From NCBI GenBank assembly GCA_036265935.1, contig DATAOB010000081.1:1-64000 (forward strand): DNA of 64,000 nucleotides, given 5' to 3'. The stretch comes from JAFASC01 sp036265935 (GTDB lineage Bacteria; Pseudomonadota; Alphaproteobacteria; Rhizobiales; Beijerinckiaceae). Made by a program: the position numbers and the translations under genes. Of the stretch, positions 17,709-26,409 are shown piece by piece. Numbering within the stretch: position 1 is the stretch's first letter; each line of letters begins with the position of its first letter. The notes under the pieces were generated by a model that was given only the letters and a program-made list of their open reading frames with translations, searched no databases and was not told the DNA's origin.

Positions 17709-17749
17709 CCGCTCCAGCGCTTCGTTCCGCCGGAAAATCGCCTGTACCC

Positions 17750-18550
17750 TCACCTATGCTCGTCGGCCAACACGAAATCGGCAATCGCTTGTATAAAAAC
17801 CTCCGGCTGCTCGAGCGGCGGACAATGGCCGCAGCCGGGAAGCTCGATATAACGCGCGCCGGGAATTGCATCGGCCATTTGCCGACACAGAGCCGGTGGA
17901 GTCGCCGCGTCGAATTCGCCGCAAACCACCAAGGTCGGATTGCGGATGGTGGAGAGTTGCGGGACGAGATTGGTCTGCATCAATGTCCGGCAGGCGGTAA
18001 TGAAAGCCTCCGGTGCGACGCCAAGCAGCACGTTGCGGCGCTCCTCGATCGCATGCGGGTGCGCGTCGAGATAGGCTTTGTGGAAGACCCGGTTCGCCGC
18101 GATCGTTGCCACGGCGGCGATGCCTTCGGCCCGGACTTTTTCCGCCATGAGCTCGAAGGCTTTGCGGCCTTCCGGCGGAAAGCCGGCCGCCGCATCGCTT
18201 AACACCAGCCGGCCAAGCCTGTGTCCATGGCGAATCGCCATAGCCGCGGCGATCGTTCCACCGAAACCGTTGGCGACCACAATCGTGTCCCGCGCCAACC
18301 CATCGCTGTCGAAGATCGTGGCGATCTGATCTGCGTAATTATAGATGCCGGGTGAGATCGGCACCGAGTCATAGAAGCCAGGCAAGTTGACGAGAGTGAC
18401 GCGGAAGCGCTCTGCGAGCCACGGCAGGACCGGATCAAAGGCGGTGCGGTCGGCAAGCAGCGAGTGAATGACGAGCAGGTCGCGGCCGGCCCCAATGCGC
18501 GCGCCGGTCAGTTTGCCGCCGGCGAGTGTGATCTCTTGGATGTCGGGCAA
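17750..18550 (-). CDS. Alpha/beta-hydrolase-fold protein lacking the nucleophile serine
   Basis: A 266-residue protein with a full alpha/beta-hydrolase layout: early strand LLVIHSLLAD, nucleophile elbow VVANGFGGTIAA (about 91-102), acid Asp near 215 in CGEFDAATPP and His near 243 in GCGHCPPLEQP. The elbow should read G-x-S-x-G, but here the nucleophile position (residue 95) is Gly, encoded by GGT, so a serine mechanism is not possible. It is divergent from the coxMSL-type operon and might be a cofactor-free lyase/dioxygenase-like fold or a non-catalytic protein. Function unknown. Confidence 0.8.
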   Translation of the reverse strand: MPDIQEITLAGGKLTGARIGAGRDLLVIHSLLADRTAFDPVLPWLAERFRVTLVNLPGFYDSVPISPGIYNYADQIATIFDSDGLARDTIVVANGFGGTIAAAMAIRHGHRLGRLVLSDAAAGFPPEGRKAFELMAEKVRAEGIAAVATIAANRVFHKAYLDAHPHAIEERRNVLLGVAPEAFITACRTLMQTNLVPQLSTIRNPTLVVCGEFDAATPPALCRQMADAIPGARYIELPGCGHCPPLEQPEVFIQAIADFVLADEHR

Positions 18551-18657
18551 GACGCCTCCTCAATCGGAGGCTGCCTAGCAGAGGGATCTTGCCACGGCAA
18601 TCAGGGTTGTTTTACGTCCTCTGCGCGCTCGATCGACGTCGCCGCGCATCGAGGCAT

Positions 18658-19542
18658 ATGAGCGAGAGTCCCGTGAAGCCGGCGCCTTTCACCTATCACG
18701 ATCCGCGAAGCCGCGCCGAGCTCCACGATCTGCTCGCGTGTCTTGAGAACACGAAGCTGCTCGCCGGCGGCCAGTCGCTGATGCCGATGCTCAACATGCG
18801 CATCGTCGCGCCGGATCATCTCATCGATCTCAACAGAATGCCCGGGATGGCCGGCATTGCCGTGGCCGAGAATCACATCAGGATCGGCGCGATGACGCGC
18901 CAAGCAGATCTGCACGATTCAGCTGAGATCGGTAACCATCTGCCGATCATGGTGGAAGCCCTCGACCATGTCGGACATTTTCAGACGCGCTCACGCGGCA
19001 CGATCGGCGGCTCGTGTTGCCATCTCGATCCGGCAGCAGAATTGCCGGCGTTGTGCGCGTTGTATGATGCCGAGTTCGATATTTCCGGACCTAATGGCGC
19101 GCGCAAGGTCACCGCGCGGGATTGGTTTCAAGACTATCTGCAATCGGCGCTCGCCGAAAACGAGGTGTTGGACAGCATTCGCCTGCCGCTCTGGCCCGCA
19201 GGCACGACATATGGGTTCAGTGAATATGCGCGCCGCAGCGGCGATTTCGCCATTGCCGGCGCAGGCGTGCTGGTCGCGTGGCAAAACGCCGATATAATAA
19301 AGCGCCTCGCGGTCGTCGTCTTTGGCGTCGCGTCACAGCCGATCCGCCTCAGAGCCATAGAACGAGACCTTGTCGGCACTAGATTGGACGCAGAGGCGAT
19401 CCGCGCAGCCGCGGATGCAGCAAAACGCATCGAGGCGATGAGCGACCCCTACGTGTCGTCCGACTATCGCCGCCGGCTGTCCGCAGTGACAGTCGAGCGC
19501 GCGCTGCGGGCGGCCGTGCAGCGCGCGGAGCAGTTGGCGTGA
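18658..19542 (+). CDS. Molybdenum hydroxylase FAD subunit (CoxM type)
   Basis: A 294-residue medium subunit of a xanthine dehydrogenase/CO dehydrogenase-type enzyme. It binds FAD through LLAGGQSLMPMLNMR (about 35-50) and TRSRGTIGGSCCHLDP (about 110-125), and it carries the C-terminal CO-dehydrogenase flavoprotein domain. Electrons pass from the Mo site via the iron-sulfur subunit to this flavin. The start at 18658 is chosen because GAGG precedes it and the longer frame from 18589 adds unrelated residues. The gene overlaps the next by four bases. Confidence 0.9.
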   Translation: MSESPVKPAPFTYHDPRSRAELHDLLACLENTKLLAGGQSLMPMLNMRIVAPDHLIDLNRMPGMAGIAVAENHIRIGAMTRQADLHDSAEIGNHLPIMVEALDHVGHFQTRSRGTIGGSCCHLDPAAELPALCALYDAEFDISGPNGARKVTARDWFQDYLQSALAENEVLDSIRLPLWPAGTTYGFSEYARRSGDFAIAGAGVLVAWQNADIIKRLAVVVFGVASQPIRLRAIERDLVGTRLDAEAIRAAADAAKRIEAMSDPYVSSDYRRRLSAVTVERALRAAVQRAEQLA

Positions 19543-20021
19543 GCGATACGCGCCGCATCACGCTTCGCGTCAACGGCAAACCGCACACGGCAGACGTGGA
19601 GACGCGCGTTCATCTCGCCGATTTCCTGCGCGGATCGCTCGGCCTCACCGGAACACATCTCGGCTGCGAGCATGGCGTCTGCGGCGCTTGCACGATCATC
19701 GTCGACGGGCGCGCGGTGCGCTCCTGCCTGATGCTCGCCGTACAGGCGGACGGCGCGGAGATCGAAACGGTCGAGAGCCTCGGCGCGGCCGACGCCCTTT
19801 CGCCGTTGCAGAAAGCTTTTTCCACGCATCACGCGCTGCAATGCGGCTTTTGCACGCCGGGCATGCTAATGTCGCTCGAAGCCTTTCTGCGCGCCAATCC
19901 ACAGCCAAGCGAGGCGGATATCCGCGAAGCGATTTCGGGAAACATCTGCCGCTGCACCGGCTATCAAGGGATTGTCGAGGCCGCGCTCGCGGCCGTTGCG
20001 GCCCGCGAGCCCACACAATGA
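19539..20021 (+). CDS. Molybdenum hydroxylase 2Fe-2S subunit (CoxS type)
   Basis: A 160-residue small subunit with the plant-ferredoxin cluster motif CEHGVCGACTI (about 45-60) and the second [2Fe-2S] set CGFCTPGM and ICRCTGYQGIV (about 105-145). It shuttles electrons from the molybdopterin subunit to the flavin subunit. It shares four bases with its neighbours on both sides, so expression of the three subunits is coupled. Confidence 0.93.
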   Translation: MSDTRRITLRVNGKPHTADVETRVHLADFLRGSLGLTGTHLGCEHGVCGACTIIVDGRAVRSCLMLAVQADGAEIETVESLGAADALSPLQKAFSTHHALQCGFCTPGMLMSLEAFLRANPQPSEADIREAISGNICRCTGYQGIVEAALAAVAAREPTQ

Positions 20022-22372
20022 GCGCACGCTATTTCGGCGCGGCGGTGCCGCGGCTCGAAGACCCGCGGCTGCTCGCCGGACAGGGCCGTTATGTCGATGA
20101 CATTTCACTCCCCGGCATGCTCAACGCTGCCTTCATGCGCGCGCAGGTCGCGCATGGGCGCATTCGCGGCATCGACGCCAGACAAGCGCGAAACATGCCG
20201 GGCGTCGCGGCGATCTACACGATGGCCGATTTCGCTGCGATTGCGCAGGGGCCGATGCCGCCGATGGCGCCGCACCCGCTCCTCAAGACGCCAATCACCT
20301 ATCATCCGCTGGCCGTGGACGAGGTTTGTCACGTCGGCGAGGCGATTGCCATCGTCCTCGCCGATACATGCCAGCAGGCGGAGGACGCTGCAAACGCAAT
20401 CGATCTCGATGTCGAGGACCTGCCTTCGATTGCCGATCCACTCGCGGCGCTCGCGGATGACGCGCCGAAAGTGCATTCCGGGCGTAACAGTAATCTCATC
20501 GGCGCGTTACGCGGCGGCTTCGGCAATGTGGAAGCCGTGTTTGCCAAGGCGGATCACGTCCTCGCGGAGACCTTCTCGATACATCGCGGCGGCTGCCATT
20601 CTATGGAATGCCGCGGTGTCATCGCTGCGCCCGACACTCTCTCCGATGGCCTCACCATCTACACGTCGTCGCAATCGCCCTACATGGTGCGGCGCCATCT
20701 TGCGCAATATCTTAAGCGCGATGAATCCACCTTGCGAGTGATTGCACCTGACGTCGGCGGCGGCTTCGGCCCGAAAGCCAACGTCTATCCCGAAGAATTC
20801 GCCGTCGCGCTTGCAGCGTTCACGATTGAACGGCCGGTCAAGTGGATCGAGGACCGCAGCGAGCATTTCGTCGCGACAACGCAGCAGCGCGACCAGGTCT
20901 GGAATGTCGAAGTTGCATTCACCGGTGAAGGCCGCATGCAGGCGGTGCGCGGCCGCTGCATTCACGACAACGGCGCCTACGCGCCCTACGGCCTCATACT
21001 CCCGGCAACGGCGCTCGCCTCTTTTCCCGGCCCTTACGCGCTCGAGGCGCTCGACGTTTCGATCGATGTCGTCCTCACCAATCTCGTCCCGACGTCGCCG
21101 GTGCGCGGTGCGGCGCGTCCCTGCACGGCGTTCGTTCTGGAGCGTCTCGCCGATCGCATCGCGCGCCATCTCGATCTGCCGCGCGAAGAGGTGCGGCGCC
21201 GCAGCTTAGTCGCGACCGAGCAGATGCCCTACACGACCGGCATGAAAGCGCGCGACGGCTCGCCGATCTCCTATGACAGCGGCGACTACATCAAGGCGCT
21301 CGATCTCGCGTTGAAAAAGATCGATGCTGCCGGCTTTGCTGCCCGGAAGACGGAAGCGGCCGCGCGCGGCACGCTCCTCGGCCTCGGCATGGCGTCCTGC
21401 GTCGAAGATACCGGCCTCGCGCCTTTCGAAGGTGCGACCGTACGCGTCACGCCGGCCGGCAAGGTCACGATCGCCACGGGCGCCGCGAGCCAGGGCCAGG
21501 GTCACCGCACGGTCCTCGCGCAAATCGCCGCCGATGCGCTCGGCGTCGATATTGCCGATATCAGCGTTGAGGCAGCCGACACCGGCAAGTTCCCGCTCGG
21601 GATTTCGACGATCGCGAGCCGCATCGCCGTCACCGCCGGCTCCTCGGTCGAACTTGCCGCGCAGAAGGTGCGGAACAAAGCGCTGAAAGCGGCGTCCTTC
21701 ATGCTTGAGGCGGCGGAGGCCGATCTTGAAATCGACAACGGAATAGTGCGGGTGGTCGGCGTCCCCAGCATGCAGGTGTCGCTGGGCGACATCGCACGCG
21801 CGCTCTCGGGCAGCGCGGGGCTGCTGTTGCCGGGCCATATCGAGCCCGATCTCGCCGCAACCGCTTATTTCGAATCGAACGCGCTGACATTCGCCTATGG
21901 CGCGAACGCGTGTGAGGTTGAGATCGATCCGGCGACCGGCGATGCCCGCGTGACGCGCTATGTCGTCGTGCACGATTGCGGCCGGCTCATCAATCCGCTG
22001 GTCGTCGACGGCCAGATTCGCGGCGGCGTCGTTCACGGGATCGGCAATGCACTTTACGAGCGCATGGTCTATGATGAGGCAGGCCAGCCGCTTTCGACGA
22101 ATTACGGCGAATATCTGCTGCCGCTCGCAACCGAAATGCCAGACATAGAGATTCATCACATCGAGACGCCGTCGCCGCGCAATCCGATCGGGGTCAAAGG
22201 CGCCGGCGAGGGCGGCACGATACCGGCCACCGCTTGCGTGATTTCGGCGATCGAAGACGCGCTTGGAACGGGCGCGCCTTTCATCGCGGAACACCCGGTC
22301 TCGCCGGATCGCATAACGCAATGGCTTGACGCAATGACGTCAGCCGACGATTTGAAAGGGAGGGGACAATGA
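20018..22372 (+). CDS. Molybdenum hydroxylase large subunit (CoxL/XdhB-type, substrate unknown)
   Basis: A 784-residue molybdopterin-cytosine-dinucleotide-type subunit. Visible are YFGAAVPRLEDPRLLAGQGR at the N-terminus, GGGFGPK near 246, TGAASQGQGHRT in the cofactor-binding region and the catalytic glutamate in GVKGAGEGGT near 726. The active-site loop reads SPVRGAARP near 361. True CO dehydrogenase has an AYRCSFR loop here and form II proteins usually AYRGAGR, so this is not CO dehydrogenase. It probably hydroxylates an N-heterocycle or aldehyde. The start at 20018 overlaps the small-subunit stop (ATGA). Confidence 0.88.
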   Translation: MSARYFGAAVPRLEDPRLLAGQGRYVDDISLPGMLNAAFMRAQVAHGRIRGIDARQARNMPGVAAIYTMADFAAIAQGPMPPMAPHPLLKTPITYHPLAVDEVCHVGEAIAIVLADTCQQAEDAANAIDLDVEDLPSIADPLAALADDAPKVHSGRNSNLIGALRGGFGNVEAVFAKADHVLAETFSIHRGGCHSMECRGVIAAPDTLSDGLTIYTSSQSPYMVRRHLAQYLKRDESTLRVIAPDVGGGFGPKANVYPEEFAVALAAFTIERPVKWIEDRSEHFVATTQQRDQVWNVEVAFTGEGRMQAVRGRCIHDNGAYAPYGLILPATALASFPGPYALEALDVSIDVVLTNLVPTSPVRGAARPCTAFVLERLADRIARHLDLPREEVRRRSLVATEQMPYTTGMKARDGSPISYDSGDYIKALDLALKKIDAAGFAARKTEAAARGTLLGLGMASCVEDTGLAPFEGATVRVTPAGKVTIATGAASQGQGHRTVLAQIAADALGVDIADISVEAADTGKFPLGISTIASRIAVTAGSSVELAAQKVRNKALKAASFMLEAAEADLEIDNGIVRVVGVPSMQVSLGDIARALSGSAGLLLPGHIEPDLAATAYFESNALTFAYGANACEVEIDPATGDARVTRYVVVHDCGRLINPLVVDGQIRGGVVHGIGNALYERMVYDEAGQPLSTNYGEYLLPLATEMPDIEIHHIETPSPRNPIGVKGAGEGGTIPATACVISAIEDALGTGAPFIAEHPVSPDRITQWLDAMTSADDLKGRGQ

Positions 22373-23769
22373 CGATCAGCGAAGCCGCCGCCATGCCGCG
22401 TGGAACCAGCATACAGACGGGCGCGCGTCTCGACCGGCTACCGACATCGAGCTTTCACAAGCGCATCTTTTTCCTGATCGGCGCCGGGATGTTTTTCGAC
22501 GGCTACGATCTTTATGTCGGCACGAACGTGCTCGGCTCAACGGTGTCGACGGGCTTCTCCACTTTGGCGCAAAACGCGCAATTCGTCTCGCTGACGTTCG
22601 TCGGCATGACGATCGGCTCGCTTGCGGCGGGATTTCTCGGCGATGCGTTCGGGCGGCGCTTCACTTATCAGGTCAACCTGCTCATCTTCGGCCTGGCGTC
22701 GCTGGCGGCTGCGTTCGCTCCGACAATGGAATGGCTGATCGCGGCGCGTTTCGTCATGGGTCTTGGGCTCGGGGCGGAAATCGTCGTCGGCTACTCGACG
22801 CTGACCGAATTCGTACCGCCGCGTTCGCGCGGACGCTGGCTGTCGTTTATGGCTTTCATCGTCGTCTGCGGCCTGCCGGCGACCACGATACTCGGTTCGC
22901 TGATCATTCCGGCTTTCGGCTGGCGGCCGATGTTTGTTATCGCCGCCATCGGTGCGCTCATCGTCTGGTATTTGCGCAAGGCGCTGCCGGAATCGCCGCG
23001 CTGGCTTGAATCGAAAGGCCGCATCGCCGAAGCGGAGGCGCTGCTCTCCGAGATCGAGCGCGAATGCGACGCCTCAGGCGCCCCGCTGCCGCCCGCCGCG
23101 GCGAAAGCGCCTCTGATGACGGCGCGCGAATTGTTCGGACCGACATTGCTGCCCCGTCTCGTGCTCGGGTCGATCGTACTCATCGTCATCAATACGCTGA
23201 TCTTTGGGTTCGTCACCTGGCTGCCGACCTTCTTCGTGCAGCAAGGGATCACGCTGACGCGCTCCTTCGCCTACACGGTGATGATCTCGCTTGCCGCACC
23301 GGTTGGCTGTGCCATCGGCGCGTTCCTGTCGGATCGCGTCGGGCGGCGTCCGACCATCATCGGCGGATCGATGGCCGCCATCCTGTTCGGCGCGCTTTAT
23401 CCCTTCATGAAGGACCCGGCGCTGATCGTTGCGACCGGTTTCTGCCTGCTGCTGGCGATCTATGTGCTCGTCGCGCTGCTTTACGGCGTCTACACGCCGG
23501 AACTGTTTCCGACCGAAGTGCGGCTGCGCGCCAACGGCATCTGCAACATGCTCGGACGCGGCGCGACCATCATCTCGCCGTTCATTGTGGTGGCTTTGTT
23601 CAGGGCGTATGGCGTCGGCGGCGTCATCGCCTTCATGATCGGGTTGCTTGTCCTGCAGATTGCCGCGGTGTGGTTCTGGGGCATCGAGCCGGCGCGACGG
23701 GGCCTCGAGGAGCTAACCTCGGAGGAGCCGAACGCGGATATTCGCACTCGCCCGGCGGTTTCGAGCTAG
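22369..23769 (+). CDS. MFS transporter (sugar/aromatic acid:H+ symporter-like)
   Basis: A 466-residue major facilitator protein with 12 predicted membrane helices. Motif A copies are LGDAFGRRFTY between helices 2 and 3 and DRVGRRPTII in the second half. FFDGYDLYV in the first helix is a hallmark of the aromatic-acid/metabolite symporter branch. PESPRWL marks the cytoplasmic loop after helix 6. Its ATG overlaps the large-subunit stop, so it is made with the molybdenum hydroxylase and probably imports its substrate or exports a product. Confidence 0.9.
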   Translation: MTISEAAAMPRGTSIQTGARLDRLPTSSFHKRIFFLIGAGMFFDGYDLYVGTNVLGSTVSTGFSTLAQNAQFVSLTFVGMTIGSLAAGFLGDAFGRRFTYQVNLLIFGLASLAAAFAPTMEWLIAARFVMGLGLGAEIVVGYSTLTEFVPPRSRGRWLSFMAFIVVCGLPATTILGSLIIPAFGWRPMFVIAAIGALIVWYLRKALPESPRWLESKGRIAEAEALLSEIERECDASGAPLPPAAAKAPLMTARELFGPTLLPRLVLGSIVLIVINTLIFGFVTWLPTFFVQQGITLTRSFAYTVMISLAAPVGCAIGAFLSDRVGRRPTIIGGSMAAILFGALYPFMKDPALIVATGFCLLLAIYVLVALLYGVYTPELFPTEVRLRANGICNMLGRGATIISPFIVVALFRAYGVGGVIAFMIGLLVLQIAAVWFWGIEPARRGLEELTSEEPNADIRTRPAVSS

Positions 23770-23861
23770 CGCGCACACGAAGTCGCGGGGACTATGCTGG
23801 GGGCGCGATCGGATTACATATACGCTCGAACCCACTGCCATAACGAAGCATCTGACCGAAA

Positions 23862-25724
23862 ATGTTGCGCTGGCTCGAGCGGCGGATTGATCCCTTCGCC
23901 TCCTTTGATGAAACGGCGATGCCGCCCACAAATGTGGCCGGCTTCGTCTGGCATTACCTGAAGCCGATCCGCTTCTGGCTCGGCGTGCTGTTCGTTGCGT
24001 CGCTGGCGATGGGGATCATCGAATCCTCGCTCTACGTGCTGATGGGCCGCCTGGTCGACATGCTGGCGAAGTCGGCTCCCGAACGGCTTTGGTCGGAGCA
24101 CGGCGGGGCTTTGATCGGCATGGCGGCGCTGATCCTTTTCGTGCGGCCGGCGCTGCATTTCCTCAACGAGGGCATCTCCAACCAGATTATCGTGCCGCAG
24201 AGCACCAATATGGTTCGCTGGCGCACGCATCTGTACACGCTTGGGCATAGTCTCAGCTACTTCCAGGCCGATTTCGCCGGCCGCCTCGCCAATCGCGTGA
24301 CGCAGGTTGGGCCGGCCGTGCGCGAGCTCGCTGTCACCACGGTCGACACGCTGCTCTACGTCGCGATTTTTGCGATCGCCGCCCTCGGCCTCTTCGGCTC
24401 CATCAGCCTATGGCTGGCGCTACCGATGGCGATCTGGATCGCCGCCTATATCACGCTGTTGCGCTACTTCGTGCCGCGCGCGCAACAGCGCTCGCTCGCC
24501 AACGCGGATGCGCGCTCGGTCGCGGTCGGTCGCATCGTCGACAGCTACACCAACATTCTCACGGTAAAACTGTTCGCCCGCGCCGAGGAGGAGCGCTCGG
24601 CGGTGCGCGAAGCGCTGTTCAGCTGGACGCAGGCATTTCTGCACTCGTTCCGCCTGGTGACCGGCGTCACCGCCGTGCTGTCGCTGATGAATTCGTCGCT
24701 GCTTGTCGCAACCGGCGCGCTCTCGGTCGTTCTGTGGTCGCGCGGAATCATGACGAGCGGGCAGGCGGCCGCCGGTCTCGCGCTCGTCATGCGCATCATG
24801 GCGATGTCGGGCTGGGTCATGCAGACGGTTCGCGGCGTCTTCGAGAATGTCGGCGTCGTGCAGGAGAGCATGCAGACGATCGCGCGCCCGCATGGGCTCG
24901 TCGACGCGCCCGACGCCACGCTCCTCAAGGTCATGCGCGGCGCGATCCGTTTTGAGAACGTCACGTTCCACTACGACCGCGACGACGGCGTCATCGACGA
25001 TCTGAGCTTCGACATCGCGCCCGGCGAGAAGGTCGGCATCGTCGGGCCAAGTGGCGCCGGCAAGACGACGATCGCCTCGCTTCTCCTGCGGCTGCACGAT
25101 ATCGAAGCCGGGCGCATCCTGATCGACGGGCAGGACATCGCGCATGTCACGCAAGACTCGCTTCGCCGCAACATCGCTGTCGTGACGCAGGACACGTCGC
25201 TTCTGCACCGCTCGATCCGCGACAACATCGCTTACGGCCGGCCCGAGGCGAGCGAAGCCGAGATCGTCGAAGCCGCCCGCCGCGCGCAGACCCACGACTT
25301 CATTCTCGCGCAGCAGGATCATAAAGGGCGACGCGGCTATCAAGCGCATGTCGGCGAGCGCGGCGTAAAACTCTCCGGCGGCCAGCGTCAGCGCATTGCC
25401 ATTGCCCGCGTGATTCTGAAAGACGCGCCGATCCTGGTGCTCGACGAGGCAACGTCGTCGCTCGATTCCGAAATCGAGGCGGCGATCCAGGACGCGCTCG
25501 CGACCTTGATCGAGAAGAAGACCGTCATCGCCATTGCGCATCGGCTCTCGACCATCGCGCGGCTCGATCGGCTGATCGTGCTCGATCAAGGCCGCATCGC
25601 CGAGCAAGGCACACATGCCGATCTTCTGCGCCGCGACGGCCTCTATGCGCGCATGTGGCGCCGGCAGTCCGGCGGGTTCTTGGGCGACGAGGAAGGCGAG
25701 TCGTTCGGCATCGCCGCGCAGTGA
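23862..25724 (+). CDS. ABC exporter, fused membrane and ATPase domains
   Basis: A 620-residue half-transporter of the MsbA/HlyB type. Residues about 30-330 form six membrane helices, and about 370-600 the ATPase with Walker A GPSGAGKTTI, signature LSGGQRQRIAIARV, Walker B ILVLDEATSSLDS and H-loop AHRLSTI. It should act as a homodimer exporting a lipid, drug or peptide. No partner gene, accessory protein or precursor peptide is nearby, so the substrate is unknown. Confidence 0.88.
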   Translation: MLRWLERRIDPFASFDETAMPPTNVAGFVWHYLKPIRFWLGVLFVASLAMGIIESSLYVLMGRLVDMLAKSAPERLWSEHGGALIGMAALILFVRPALHFLNEGISNQIIVPQSTNMVRWRTHLYTLGHSLSYFQADFAGRLANRVTQVGPAVRELAVTTVDTLLYVAIFAIAALGLFGSISLWLALPMAIWIAAYITLLRYFVPRAQQRSLANADARSVAVGRIVDSYTNILTVKLFARAEEERSAVREALFSWTQAFLHSFRLVTGVTAVLSLMNSSLLVATGALSVVLWSRGIMTSGQAAAGLALVMRIMAMSGWVMQTVRGVFENVGVVQESMQTIARPHGLVDAPDATLLKVMRGAIRFENVTFHYDRDDGVIDDLSFDIAPGEKVGIVGPSGAGKTTIASLLLRLHDIEAGRILIDGQDIAHVTQDSLRRNIAVVTQDTSLLHRSIRDNIAYGRPEASEAEIVEAARRAQTHDFILAQQDHKGRRGYQAHVGERGVKLSGGQRQRIAIARVILKDAPILVLDEATSSLDSEIEAAIQDALATLIEKKTVIAIAHRLSTIARLDRLIVLDQGRIAEQGTHADLLRRDGLYARMWRRQSGGFLGDEEGESFGIAAQ

Positions 25725-25730
25725 GGTCCA

Positions 25731-25781
25731 TTCCGTCTCCCAGTATGCGGCGAAGGACAGGGTGAGGGGGCGGCGCTGACA
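25731..25781. repeat. Possible Hyphomicrobiales-type intergenic repeat fragment
   Basis: On the minus strand this stretch reads CCCCCTCACCCTGTCC, then GCATACTGGGAGACGG. It resembles the short G/C palindromic elements spread between genes in many Hyphomicrobiales (CCCTCACCC...CTCCCC...GGGGAGAGG type). The two arms are imperfect. It lies between the ABC exporter gene and napE and may also help end transcription. Confidence 0.3.
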
Positions 25782-25903
25782 ATTCTTGCGAGCCATCCGG
25801 CTGCGGAGTGGTCCGACGGCCATTCTGCGCAAATTTCAGGCATTCTGCTCTTGAACCGTGCGCTCTTGCTTCTACACTGGGCCGGCCTTGGGGAGCGGTT
25901 CGA

Positions 25904-26074
25904 TTGCATGAGACTGTCGAACTTCCGGCTGTGAATAGCCGCCGACGCGAAGTGCTCACGTTCTTCGGTCTGGCGGTGTTCATCTGGCCGTTCATCGCCG
26001 TCGGCGTGGTTGCGACGTGGGGTCTCGTCGTCTGGATCTATTACGTGCTGACGGGTCCGCCGGGACCGTCCTAA
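25904..26074 (+). CDS. napE: NapE, small membrane protein of periplasmic nitrate reductase
   Basis: A 56-residue protein with one membrane helix (LTFFGLAVFIWPFIAVGVVA then GLVVWIYY) and the NapE-typical C-terminus LTGPPGPS. Its role is unclear, but it is the first gene of alphaproteobacterial nap operons. I choose the TTG at 25904: GGGGAG lies 8 bases upstream and the length then equals the family's 55-60 residues. The longer open frame from 25808 would add 32 unrelated residues. I see no clear FixK/FNR site ahead of it. Confidence 0.85.
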   Translation: MHETVELPAVNSRRREVLTFFGLAVFIWPFIAVGVVATWGLVVWIYYVLTGPPGPS

Positions 26075-26084
26075 GGGAGGAAGC

Positions 26085-26399
26085 ATGCAATCGCGCTCAC
26101 GCAGGGAGCTGATTACCGGCCGGATCACAGCTGCGCCTCAATCGGCCGGCGCGTCCTCGCATCTCGCGAGCTTGGTTGTGCATGCGCGGCCTGATGAACT
26201 TGGCGCGGTTCGCGCGGCTCTGACCGAAATGCGCGGCGTCGAAATTCACGCTGAAAGCGCCGCGGGCAAGATGGTGATCACGCTTGAGACCGCGAATGAT
26301 CACGAGATCGTCGAAAGCATGGGAGCAATCGGCGAATTGCCGGGCGTGCTCTCCACCGCGCTTGTCTACCAGCATTCCGATCCCCACGAGCGAAGCTAA
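26085..26399 (+). CDS. napD: NapD, NapA maturation chaperone
   Basis: A 104-residue cytoplasmic protein of ferredoxin-like fold with SHLASLVVHARPDELGAVRA and MRGVEIHAESAAGKMVIT. NapD binds the twin-arginine signal of NapA and holds back export until the molybdenum cofactor is in place. It has a strong ribosome site AAGGGAGGAAGC. Eleven bases separate it from napE and ten from napA, as in one operon. Confidence 0.92.
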   Translation: MQSRSRRELITGRITAAPQSAGASSHLASLVVHARPDELGAVRAALTEMRGVEIHAESAAGKMVITLETANDHEIVESMGAIGELPGVLSTALVYQHSDPHERS

Positions 26400-26409
26400 G
26401 AGAGAGCCA

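Noticed and set aside
18658..22372. Aerobic CO dehydrogenase (coxMSL)
   Set aside because: The large subunit lacks the AYRCSFR loop with the copper-binding Cys that defines CO dehydrogenase.
25725..25903. FixK/FNR site ahead of napEDABC
   Set aside because: Only half-sites such as TTGCGAGCCATC were found; neither arm spacing nor the second half fits the consensus.
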